DNA of 64,000 nucleotides from an uncultured Allomuricauda sp. (GTDB taxonomy: Bacteria > Bacteroidota > Bacteroidia > Flavobacteriales > Flavobacteriaceae): the NCBI RefSeq assembly GCF_947258355.1, contig NZ_CAMYIC010000055.1, positions 1 through 64,000 of the forward strand. The letters run 5' to 3'. The translations under genes and the position numbers were made by a program. Position 1 is the stretch's first letter, and every line of letters starts with the position of its first letter. Positions 15,180 through 23,941 of the stretch are shown one piece after another. Under the pieces are notes generated by a model. The model did not search any database, had not been told where the DNA came from, and saw nothing but the letters and a program-made list of their open reading frames with translations.

Positions 15180-16397
15180 TTAATTATTTCTTCTGGAAGA
15201 ACCTCTTGAGCTTCTTGAGGTTCTAGCGCTACTTTTTCTAGCACTTGAACTTCTGCTCACACTTGGTCTGGAGCTACTCTTTCTACTCACAGAACTTTTC
15301 CTGACACTTGGTCTAGAGCTTCTGGAAACAGCTTTCCTTGAAGAGGAGTTCCCCTTGCTCACCGTAGACCTACTGGATGTTCTCGATGTGGTCTTCGGCT
15401 TTCTATACGTACTTTTCGCAGAACGGTTCACGGTCCTATTATTTGTACGTGGGGCCACTTTTCTTACATTGGAACTTCTATTGTTCGAAGTCCGTCTAGC
15501 ATCATTATTGGAAGCCGTTGTTCTTCCAGACCTCTTTACATTATTTGACTTTCTATAGGTATTGCTCCTAGAATCCCTGGAAGCGACTTTTTGCCTTTTT
15601 ACGGTGTTGCTGGAACGGTTGGCCACAGCTCTTCCATTTCTAGAGGAACTATTTGCAACTCTTGCATTGCTTCTGCCATAGTCCGCTCTTCTGGTTCTAT
15701 TCTCTCTTACAGAAACCCTTCTGTCGTTTCTATAGATGTTGTCTCTTCTATATCTGTTATCATTTCTGTAAACTCTACCCAATCTGGCATAAGAACGTCT
15801 TGTATTATGTCTATATGGCGCATAATAGGTATATCTTATAGGTCTATAATATCTTCTATAGGGTCTTGCGTATACATTACAGAATCCAATGGCAGGTCTT
15901 GCAAAATACCTGTGAAAAGGTCTGTAAACATATCTTCTGTTATAAATATTGATGAATCCTGTATAGTGACTAAAAACACCTCCGTTGTAGTAAACGTGTA
16001 ATCCTCCGATTCTACGAACCCTACCATTGTTATACCATATATCTACATTTCCTATTTGTGAAACACGTCCGTAATAGTCATAGAAAATAGGGGTATTCTC
16101 AACTTGGATTACAGCTCCATAATCATCATACTGAACGTAAGGATTATAGTTATATCCAGAGTTAAAGGTGATTCCGACATTACCAATTCTGGCTCCAACA
16201 CCTACATTAACCCTGTTGTTCATGTAGAAATCGAACTCACCATCTGGATAAACTGAAAATGTTACTCCATCTTCAACAAAGATGAAAGAACTTCCATATC
16301 GGTAATTTATGGCGGTGGCCACTGTATTGGTCGTTTCTGCTTGGATACTCGGTATTCCAAAAACAACCGCTGCTATAATGAGTATTAACTTTTTCAT
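15180..16397 (-). CDS. Secreted Arg/Ser/Tyr-rich protein
   Basis: A 405-residue protein. I start at ATG 16395-16397, giving KKLILIIAAVVFGIPSIQA as a clean signal peptide; the longer frame upstream adds 35 residues without export features. Residues about 25-170 are a Tyr/Asn/Gly-rich region with repeated short strands (for example VGNVGITFNSGYNYNP and RRIGGLHVYYNGGVF). From about 165 the chain turns strongly basic with RPYRRYY-type motifs, and the last 200 residues are almost entirely Arg, Ser, Asn, Lys and Thr, ending RSSRGSSRRNN. It may bind nucleic acid or an anionic surface polymer. No enzyme motif seen. Flavobacterial relatives with a similar shape exist, without known function. Confidence 0.75.
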   Translation of the reverse strand: MKKLILIIAAVVFGIPSIQAETTNTVATAINYRYGSSFIFVEDGVTFSVYPDGEFDFYMNNRVNVGVGARIGNVGITFNSGYNYNPYVQYDDYGAVIQVENTPIFYDYYGRVSQIGNVDIWYNNGRVRRIGGLHVYYNGGVFSHYTGFINIYNRRYVYRPFHRYFARPAIGFCNVYARPYRRYYRPIRYTYYAPYRHNTRRSYARLGRVYRNDNRYRRDNIYRNDRRVSVRENRTRRADYGRSNARVANSSSRNGRAVANRSSNTVKRQKVASRDSRSNTYRKSNNVKRSGRTTASNNDARRTSNNRSSNVRKVAPRTNNRTVNRSAKSTYRKPKTTSRTSSRSTVSKGNSSSRKAVSRSSRPSVRKSSVSRKSSSRPSVSRSSSARKSSARTSRSSRGSSRRNN

Positions 16398-16512
16398 ACT
16401 ACAAGGTTTTAAGTTCCAGATGCAACTATTTACACCCACCCTTGTAAATGCAATCAGCGTGCCAAAAAATGTAAAACGCTGATTATCAGTATAAAAAATC
16501 AAATAAAACTAC

Positions 16513-18444
16513 TTATTTAATGATAAACATCGATCTTCGGTTCAGTTGATGTGATTCTTCTGAACAATTTACACCATTGGAACAATTATTAATGAGTTGC
16601 GATTCTCCATACCCTTTGGAGGATAGCCTGTTTCTATCAATACCTTTTTCAACCAACCATTCTAGCGTGGAATTGGCCCTTCTCTCCGACAATTGCATAT
16701 TGTAGGCATCGTTTCCTCTGGAATCGGTATGGGATTCAATATGAATGTTCAATTGTGGGTATTGTTTCATAGCCTGCAATATTTTGGCCAGTTCCACTTC
16801 AGCGTCCGGTCTAATATTATGCTTGTCGAAATCAAAATAAATGGGTTGTAGGTCTAATCGGCACCCTAAATCGTCTACAGGACAGTCGGGCGGAGTTAGG
16901 GCAATATCAACCTGCAACATCATAGATCCTACGGGGGTCATTACCAATTGTTCTTGTGGTTGGTATTCTTTTTCGTCGTTTGACGCCCGGACTACATAAT
17001 GTTTTTCACATTCAATATTCTGGTCAAACTTATAATTACCATTAGATTCTGTAACCAATTGTGAAATAACCTTATTGTCTTCGTCCAATAGGTATACCAT
17101 TGAGCCAGGGAGAGGTTCGCCTGTATTTGCATCGGTTATCGCTCCATATATGATTGGCATGCAATTCTCTGATATGGCATAGATATCATCGGAACTACTA
17201 CCACCGTTTCCATGTCTGTTTGAAGAAAAGTACCCCAATTTTTCATTTTCTTTTATGATAATTCCAAAATCATCTTGATTGGAGTTAATGGGTTGTCCCA
17301 AATTCACTATACCTCCGGAATCGAAGTCGTTACCACTGGACACCTTGTAAATGTCCAATCCTCCAAGTCCAACATGCCCATCACTGGAAAAGAAAAGTAT
17401 GTTGCGGTCACTTATAAATGGGAATGTCTCTCGCTGTTCGGTGTTGATATTGGGACCTAGGTTCACAGGCTTACCATATTCATTGGCGTTAAGAATATCC
17501 ACATACCAAATATCGGATTCTCCTATGGTCCCTGGTCGGTTGGAGGAAAAGTACAATCGGGTTTCTTCGATGTTCAAGGCAGGGTGGGCAGTAGAGTAGG
17601 AGTCATCATTAAAAGGAAGTTCTTGTACATTGCCCCAAGTTCCATCATCATTTTTTGTGGCTTTATAGATTTTTAAGCTCACCAATCGTTTTTTGCCCCT
17701 TTTCTTTTTACCGTCCATAAAATTATTTCGGGTAAAGTATACCGTTTTTCCATCTTTGGTAAATACGGCAGAGGATTCGTGGTAAGGTGAATTGATGTCC
17801 CCTCTCAATGATTTAACATTGGTTAGTTTTCCATATTCATTGATTTCCGCTTCAAAAAGATCTAGATAGGGAAGACCGTTCCAATCATGCACTTTGCTCC
17901 CTTCCGTATTGATTGATGAGGATGCAAAGACAATTTTATCTCCATAAAATGAAGGTCCAAAGTCTGATCCTGTCAAATTGGTGGTGATGTTGGTCACCTT
18001 AAACTTTTTGTTTTGATGTTCCGTAAGCTCTTCAAAAGTCTTCCAATTATCCAGTTGGCCATTCGCCATATCGGAAGGTGAGGTTTCCAAGAACTTTTCC
18101 ATCATCACTTTGGATTTATCATATTCCCCAACACTTTTGAGCGTTTGTGCTGTGCGGTAATAGTATTCGGGCTTAATGTTATTTGGGTATTTTTCCATGA
18201 GTTTACCGTACCATTGGTTGGCCTCGGCATAGTCACTATTGAAGTAGTAGGTGTCTCCCAATTTTTCGAATACTTGTGCGGATTCATAACCATCCTCCAC
18301 CACGCTTAAGTATATTTTTCGGGCATCTATGAAGTCGTAATTATCGAACTCTTCATTGGCTTTCTTAATCTTGGTCTCTTGTGCGAATGTACTCCCAACC
18401 AATAAAAAGATGGAAAACACATGTATTAGAATACTTCTTTTCAT
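16513..18444 (-). CDS. OmpA-family protein with TPR and PD40-like repeats
   Basis: A 643-residue envelope protein. Signal peptide 1-21 (cleavage after TFA), TPR-like helices at about 25-130, a WD40/PD40-like propeller (about 150-420) with GPSFYGDKIVFAS, RLYFSSNRPGTIGESDIWY and GYFSSNRHG, a carboxypeptidase-regulatory-like domain (about 430-515, ITDANTGEPLPGSMVYLLD), and a C-terminal OmpA peptidoglycan-binding domain (about 535-643) with IYFDFDKHNIRP and SHTDSRGNDAYN. It lies 10 bases after the PorP/SprF gene, which follows the adhesin gene. This gene order recurs in flavobacteria for anchoring T9SS-exported adhesins to the cell surface, with the OmpA protein tying the assembly to peptidoglycan. 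Confidence 0.92.
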   Translation of the reverse strand: MKRSILIHVFSIFLLVGSTFAQETKIKKANEEFDNYDFIDARKIYLSVVEDGYESAQVFEKLGDTYYFNSDYAEANQWYGKLMEKYPNNIKPEYYYRTAQTLKSVGEYDKSKVMMEKFLETSPSDMANGQLDNWKTFEELTEHQNKKFKVTNITTNLTGSDFGPSFYGDKIVFASSSINTEGSKVHDWNGLPYLDLFEAEINEYGKLTNVKSLRGDINSPYHESSAVFTKDGKTVYFTRNNFMDGKKKRGKKRLVSLKIYKATKNDDGTWGNVQELPFNDDSYSTAHPALNIEETRLYFSSNRPGTIGESDIWYVDILNANEYGKPVNLGPNINTEQRETFPFISDRNILFFSSDGHVGLGGLDIYKVSSGNDFDSGGIVNLGQPINSNQDDFGIIIKENEKLGYFSSNRHGNGGSSSDDIYAISENCMPIIYGAITDANTGEPLPGSMVYLLDEDNKVISQLVTESNGNYKFDQNIECEKHYVVRASNDEKEYQPQEQLVMTPVGSMMLQVDIALTPPDCPVDDLGCRLDLQPIYFDFDKHNIRPDAEVELAKILQAMKQYPQLNIHIESHTDSRGNDAYNMQLSERRANSTLEWLVEKGIDRNRLSSKGYGESQLINNCSNGVNCSEESHQLNRRSMFIIK

Positions 18445-18454
18445 GGTGATTGTA

Positions 18455-19411
18455 TTAAAAGAATCTTGGGGTTACAATTCGGTCTGACTTTTTGAAAATG
18501 TCGAAACGAAGAAATACTTCGTACGACCCATCGCTGTACATCTCAATATCGGTAGTTTGATAATCGTAGGCTATTCCTGCGAAGAAATTCGGTGATATTT
18601 GGAATCCTGCCAACGCACTTAACGAGGCACTCCAACGATAAGAAGCCCCCAGGGTAAACTTTTCATTGATCAGAAAATTTGCGGATACATCCCATTGCAA
18701 GGGAGAACCACTTACATACTTGACTAATGTTGCAGGTTTAAATTTTAAGTTTTCATTCAAATCAAACACATAACCGGTGATGAAGAAATAGTGCAAGCGT
18801 TCGATAGCTATGTCATTAGTGTCGGCATTTTCCAATGCACTTTCATCATAGTGTCGGGAATTCAAAAAATTGGGAACGGATAACCCAGCGTAGAATTTAT
18901 CGGTATTTAAATATAGACCAGCACCGATTTGGGGTCTCAGTTCATTATCCACATTTGTCTGAAAGTAAGCATCATTGGGATTGAAAATGTTCAATTTACT
19001 ATAGTCCACATCCAACATATCCAACCCTGCTTTTACTCCGAATGCTAATTTTGTGTCATACGATAGGTTTATGGAGTAAGAGTAGTCCACTACCACATTG
19101 GATTCCATTGCAGGACCTATTCGATCATAAACAATGGATAGTCCAAGTCCCATATTGTCGTACAGCCCTATAGGAGAGTTCACTGTGAATGTTCCGGTTT
19201 CTGGAGATCCTGCCAAACTTACCCATTGTGTTCTGCCCAAAAGACCAAAGCTCAATACTTCCCTGTTTCCTGCATATGCCGGATTTACTGCTTGGGTATT
19301 GTACATATATTGTGTGTACTGTGGATCCTGCTGGGCCTTAGTTGTCGCTATTGCGGATAGAAACAGTAGTGCCAATAGCCCAAAGTTTCCATAATTTTTA
19401 AGATGTCTCAT
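18455..19411 (-). CDS. PorP/SprF-family outer-membrane protein
   Basis: A 318-residue beta-barrel with signal peptide ending at TKAQ and the hallmark QQDPQYTQYMYNTQAVNPAYAGNR region directly after it (quoted in part: DPQYTQYMYN and NPAYAGNR). This motif identifies the PorP/SprF family, which attaches or stabilises type IX-secreted adhesins; SprF is needed for SprB display in Flavobacterium johnsoniae. It lies 47 bases downstream of the T9SS adhesin gene and 10 bases upstream of the OmpA-family gene, all on the minus strand, so it is almost certainly the dedicated partner of that adhesin. Confidence 0.95.
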   Translation of the reverse strand: MRHLKNYGNFGLLALLFLSAIATTKAQQDPQYTQYMYNTQAVNPAYAGNREVLSFGLLGRTQWVSLAGSPETGTFTVNSPIGLYDNMGLGLSIVYDRIGPAMESNVVVDYSYSINLSYDTKLAFGVKAGLDMLDVDYSKLNIFNPNDAYFQTNVDNELRPQIGAGLYLNTDKFYAGLSVPNFLNSRHYDESALENADTNDIAIERLHYFFITGYVFDLNENLKFKPATLVKYVSGSPLQWDVSANFLINEKFTLGASYRWSASLSALAGFQISPNFFAGIAYDYQTTDIEMYSDGSYEVFLRFDIFKKSDRIVTPRFF

Positions 19412-19458
19412 CCTCTTGGTAAATTCTTGATTTGTGATTGTTTTATTGGTTGGCTGTA

Positions 19459-22400
19459 TTAATTCCTGTTGATATATAGGTAGCCGGAATAGCTTTCTTC
19501 TCCAGGATTATCCTCACCTGTAAATGTTAGAATGTAGAAATAGGTTCCGCTTGGCAGCTCTCTATCTTGCTGAAGTGTTGCTCTTCCTTCCGAGATTCCG
19601 TAGAATAGGTTGTTCCCTTGTCCATAACCATTGATTTCATAGACTTGAACACCCCAACGATTAAATATTTTCACATTATTGTCTGGATAGTTTTCAATGC
19701 CCAGTATTTGGAAGTAATCATTGATACCGTCTCCATTTGGGGTTATTCCATTGAAAATTTCAAATTCGGAATCATCTCCAGAGTATTCGCAGAAGCCAGT
19801 TACATTAATTGAAGTGATGTCGTTTTCTTCATAACTGTTATCGTCCGAATTATCAAAAACTGAATCCGTGGTATCAACTATATCGGCGGTTACCACAGCT
19901 TGATTATCCACTAAAAGGCCATCGATATCCTCTTGCGTTACATTGTAAGTAGCGGTATAGGTCCATTCTTCACCTGCTTGAAGTATGCCATCTTCTGTTT
20001 CAGGTGTAACGACCAATCCATTTAATGTACCCCCCAAAAGGTCGTCGTTTAAAACAATGTTTTCAAGCTCAACCGTTCCCGAGTTAATAACTGTAAATGT
20101 ATAATTGATACTATCATCGCAACCATCAAAATCAGTGTCGATTCCGTCGCCTGTTTTTATAAGAGCAATTCCAAACAATGGAGTTCCATCACTATCTCCC
20201 GGGCATGCATCGTTAGGGACCAATGTTCTAGTCGGGTTGTTTTCAAAATTGCTGTCATCATCAGACAAATCGGCAATTTGGACATCTGAACCCACGGGTT
20301 CAGCGAATACTGTTGCCTGGTTAATAACAGAACCATTTATAATATCCTGTTCGGTAATGGGGTAAAGTGCTGAATAAGTCCAAACTTCCCCAACCTGTAG
20401 AATGTTATTTTCCTCTATACTTTCAGACGCCGGACCAGGAATATTTCCTCCCAGTAGTTCGTCTTCAACAAGCACCTGATCTAAGTTGAAATCACCTAGA
20501 TTTGTAACGGTCAGTGTGTATCGGATACTCTCTATACAACCGTCTTGATCTATATCCACAGCCAAGCCATTTTTGATTAAACCAATACTTGCAGAACCTT
20601 CTGTACATGCATCATCGGGAACCGGAGTCCTTGTGGGTTCGTTCTCAAGCAAACTATCGTTATCGGAGAGGTCAAAAATCTGATCATCCAAACCTATTGG
20701 TTCGGCGCTAACTGTGGCTTGGTTTATTACAGATTGGTTGTCGATATCCTGTTGTGTTATAGCATAAATGGCCTGATATGTCCAAGTTTCGCCAACGGAT
20801 AGGATACCATCGTTCCCCGTATCGGTTCCGTCCACCGGTCCGGGCACTTCTCCGTCCAACAAATCATCCTCCAAGGTCACCTCGTCCAGGTCGACATCCC
20901 CGTTGTTTGTCACGGTGAAGGTATAGAGGATACTTTCCAAACAACCGTCGTCATCAATATCCACTACAAAGCCTTCCTTTATAAGACCGATGCTTGCCGA
21001 CCCATCGGTACAGGAATCGTCCGGAACAGGAGTCCGGGTAGGTTCGTTCTCAAAGAAACTATCGTTGTCGGAGAGATCAAAAACCTGATCATCCAAACCA
21101 ATTGGTTCCGCGCTTACAGTGGCTTGGTTTATTACGGATTGGTTGTCGATATCCTGTTGTGTTATTGCGTAAATAGCCTGATATGTCCAGGTTTCTCCAA
21201 CGGATAGGATACCATCATCCCCTATATCGGTTCCATCCACCGGTCCGGGTACCTCACCTCCCAACAAATCGTCCTCCAAGGTCACTTCTTCCAGGTCGAT
21301 ATCCCCGTTGTTCGTCACAGTAAAGGTGTAGAGTATACTGTCCAAACACCCATCGGCATCGATATCCACTACAACACCTTCTTTTATAAGTCCGATGCTA
21401 GCAGACCCATCGGTACAGGAATCGTCAGGTACCGCAGTCCTTGTTGGTTCGTCATCCAAAAAACTATCATCATCCGATAAATCAGAAATAGGTATTTCCG
21501 TGTCTATGATTTCGCTGGTAACGATTGCCTGATTTACCACTGCTGCATTGTCTATATCCTGCTGTGTTATGGCGTACACGGCCACGTAGGTCCAAGTTTC
21601 TCCAACGGATAGAATGCCATCGTTTCCTATATCCGTTCCATCCACTGGTCCAGGGACCTCACCACCCAACAAATCGTCCTCCAAGGTTACCTCGTCCAAA
21701 TCCACATCACCGTTGTTGGTTACGGTAAAGGTGTAGAGTATACTGTCCAAACACCCGTCTGCATCGATATCCACTACGGTACCTTCTTTTATAAGTCCGA
21801 TGCTAGCAGACCCATCGGTACAGGAATCATCCGGAACAGGTGTACGAGTGGGTTCGTCTTCCAATAGGCTATTGTCATCGGATAGGTCAGATACAGGGAA
21901 ATCCGCTAATGTTAGAGCTGTTACGGTAGCTTGATTCACCACCGAACCGTTATCAATATCCTGCTGTGTAATGGCATAAATGGCCTGATAGATCCAAGTT
22001 TCATCAACGGAGAGGATACCATCGTTTCCATCATCCGTACCATTCATTGGACCAGGGATTTCTCCACCGAACAACGGATCTTCAACCAGTACTTCGACCA
22101 AATCAACATCCCCGACATTGGTAACGGTGAACGTATAGAGAATACTTTCAATACAACCATCGCCATCTGCGTCGAACAATGTTCCCTCCTTTACCATTGC
22201 TATATCTGGGTTTGCACAAGTTGATATATCAATAATTGTTGGGTCATCCTCAAGAGTACTATCATCATCGGACAGGTCTTGAACCGTTTCACCTGGTTGC
22301 CCCTGTACATCGGCAATTGCAGTTGCTTGGTTCACCACTTCGCCATTATTGATATCGTTAATGGTAATATTGTAGTTGGCGGTATAGGTCCATGCTTCAC

Positions 22401-23574
22401 CTGGATCTAGGAATGTATTATTGTTTATATCCCCAGCATCTGGCCCTGCAATATCACCGCCCAATAAAGGATCATTTAGAATTACATTTTCCAATACGAA
22501 CAGCAAACTTTCATTCGCTACTTCAAATGTGTATTGTATAACATCACAGCTAGGTTGCCCTGTTGCATCAATGGCCAATGCGCCTGTTTTAATTACCGAT
22601 ATATTCGGTTGGCACTGGATTAACCTGGTAGTTGTTATGTCGTCTTCAAGTACACTGTCATTATCTGAGAGATCGGAAACCGTAACACCGGGCTGACCTT
22701 GCACATCAGCATTTACAGTCGCTTGATTTTCAACAATGCCCAGATCGATATCGGCTTGTGTTATAACATATTGGGCGGTATAAATCCATATTTCCCCTGG
22801 GTCTAAAAAAGTATTGTTGTTATCATCTCCAGAATCTGGCCCTGCAATTGGACCTCCCATTAGAGGATCATCCAGAACCACATTTTCCAAGGTGGCCAAA
22901 ACACTTTCGTTGGATACTTGAAAGGTATATTGAATTAAATCACATCCACTACCTCCTGTTGCATCAATTGCTTCTCCAGTTTTGATCACGGCGACATTGG
23001 GTTGGCAATGTATAAGACTGATTATAGTATCATCATCTTCGTTCGGGCTGTCATTATCCGAAACATCTTGAACGGTTGTACCAGGTTGTCCCTGCACATC
23101 CGCATCAACGTTAGCTTGGCCATTTACAAATCCAGTATTGATGTCTGCCTGTGTGATGACGTACCCTGCTTCGTAGACCCATGTTTCTCCTGGATCTAGA
23201 AACGTATTGTTGTTTAAATCCCCAGAAATCGGTCCAGCAATAATACCACCCAGCAATGGGTCGGTCAATACCACATTTTCCAAGATCTCCCCATTGGTAC
23301 TTTCATTGGTTACCAAAAAGGTGAATAAGATTGAGTCGCACCCGGTTCCTGGAGTACCCGTTGCATCTACGGTAACACCGGTCTTAATAAGTGATATTCC
23401 GGGCACAAAAAGTTCATTTTCGAAAGAATTTATCGTGAATGAATTCTCCATATGACCTACATCCCAATTTTTGATTGGGAAAGAGGAATTGGCATTTGAA
23501 AAGCCTACAAAGAAAAGTGCACAACAAAGAAAGAAGGATTTCCCAATTCTTGCGAAATTAAATGGTAAGTACAT
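19459..23574 (-). CDS. T9SS type B adhesin with nine acidic repeats
   Basis: A 1371-residue exported protein. An N-terminal signal region (1-29) is followed by nine repeats of about 120-130 residues from residue 59 to about 1265. Each repeat opens with (I/V)KxG, has a GC-x-x-S/I-I-x-Y/F-TFxVTN strand, ETWTY and ITQQDID-type segments, and ends with an acidic DLSDDDS stretch. Repeats 4-9 carry a DxDxDG-like pattern just before the Cys (for example DADGDGC and DIDADGC), which suggests calcium binding. The C-terminal 90 residues (FNGITPNGDGINDYF, IFNRWG, GTYFY) are the gliding-motility-type T9SS sorting domain. With PorP/SprF and OmpA downstream, it is a surface adhesin. It is strongly acidic, and repeats 4-8 are very similar at DNA level. 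Confidence 0.93.
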   Translation of the reverse strand: MYLPFNFARIGKSFFLCCALFFVGFSNANSSFPIKNWDVGHMENSFTINSFENELFVPGISLIKTGVTVDATGTPGTGCDSILFTFLVTNESTNGEILENVVLTDPLLGGIIAGPISGDLNNNTFLDPGETWVYEAGYVITQADINTGFVNGQANVDADVQGQPGTTVQDVSDNDSPNEDDDTIISLIHCQPNVAVIKTGEAIDATGGSGCDLIQYTFQVSNESVLATLENVVLDDPLMGGPIAGPDSGDDNNNTFLDPGEIWIYTAQYVITQADIDLGIVENQATVNADVQGQPGVTVSDLSDNDSVLEDDITTTRLIQCQPNISVIKTGALAIDATGQPSCDVIQYTFEVANESLLFVLENVILNDPLLGGDIAGPDAGDINNNTFLDPGEAWTYTANYNITINDINNGEVVNQATAIADVQGQPGETVQDLSDDDSTLEDDPTIIDISTCANPDIAMVKEGTLFDADGDGCIESILYTFTVTNVGDVDLVEVLVEDPLFGGEIPGPMNGTDDGNDGILSVDETWIYQAIYAITQQDIDNGSVVNQATVTALTLADFPVSDLSDDNSLLEDEPTRTPVPDDSCTDGSASIGLIKEGTVVDIDADGCLDSILYTFTVTNNGDVDLDEVTLEDDLLGGEVPGPVDGTDIGNDGILSVGETWTYVAVYAITQQDIDNAAVVNQAIVTSEIIDTEIPISDLSDDDSFLDDEPTRTAVPDDSCTDGSASIGLIKEGVVVDIDADGCLDSILYTFTVTNNGDIDLEEVTLEDDLLGGEVPGPVDGTDIGDDGILSVGETWTYQAIYAITQQDIDNQSVINQATVSAEPIGLDDQVFDLSDNDSFFENEPTRTPVPDDSCTDGSASIGLIKEGFVVDIDDDGCLESILYTFTVTNNGDVDLDEVTLEDDLLDGEVPGPVDGTDTGNDGILSVGETWTYQAIYAITQQDIDNQSVINQATVSAEPIGLDDQIFDLSDNDSLLENEPTRTPVPDDACTEGSASIGLIKNGLAVDIDQDGCIESIRYTLTVTNLGDFNLDQVLVEDELLGGNIPGPASESIEENNILQVGEVWTYSALYPITEQDIINGSVINQATVFAEPVGSDVQIADLSDDDSNFENNPTRTLVPNDACPGDSDGTPLFGIALIKTGDGIDTDFDGCDDSINYTFTVINSGTVELENIVLNDDLLGGTLNGLVVTPETEDGILQAGEEWTYTATYNVTQEDIDGLLVDNQAVVTADIVDTTDSVFDNSDDNSYEENDITSINVTGFCEYSGDDSEFEIFNGITPNGDGINDYFQILGIENYPDNNVKIFNRWGVQVYEINGYGQGNNLFYGISEGRATLQQDRELPSGTYFYILTFTGEDNPGEESYSGYLYINRN
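20620..21830 (-). repeat. Near-identical tandem DNA repeats inside the adhesin gene
   Basis: Successive units of about 390-400 bp encoding adhesin repeats 5-8 are close to identical over long stretches, for example 20640-20765 against 21040-21165 with only scattered base changes, and 20840-21000 against 21240-21400. Such recent duplication makes copy-number change by recombination likely. The borders given are approximate. Confidence 0.7.
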
Positions 23575-23694
23575 GGCTGGAGTATTAGGTTTTCAATAGT
23601 TACAATTGTCTGATAATGAGTAAATGCTGATTTCGCTTCGGAGAAAACTTTCAAAGGTTTTAAGAAGCAAATTCAGTTGAGTTAATTTTCAGAT

Positions 23695-23808
23695 ATGAAA
23701 GTTTATAATGATTTGGCCGCAAATATCCGGGAAGACAATGACGAATTATGGGTAGACTTCTTGAAACTACCTTTTCAATTGATGAATGCAGCGTATGATC
23801 TGACGTAG
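23695..23808 (+). other. Possible 37-residue ORF in the adhesin-uvrA gap
   Basis: The 366-base gap 23575-23941 holds no gene I can support firmly. The best candidate is a short plus-strand frame from ATG 23695 to TAG 23806-23808, coding for a peptide that begins MKVYNDLAANIREDNDELW and ends NAAYDLT. Its composition looks protein-like, but there is no family match I know and no clear ribosome binding site. It may be a remnant. Confidence 0.25.
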
Positions 23809-23941
23809 AATGTCGGGATTGATCATGAAAAAATGTAATTGTAGGATTACACCCACTCGACAGGTGCAGATTCATGTAAAAATTGGTGCGCTACCCTGTA
23901 GGGGAAGAAAGCTTTGTTTTGGGTTCAAATTGTGAAAACAA

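Noticed and set aside
19459..23574. CRISPR array or tandem satellite for the repeated DNA
   Set aside because: Units are about 390-400 bp, in frame and coding for adhesin domains.
23660..23875. 71-codon minus-strand frame in the adhesin-uvrA gap
   Set aside because: His/Ser/Leu-rich with no domain and no coding bias; the opposite-strand 37-codon frame looks somewhat better but is also weak.
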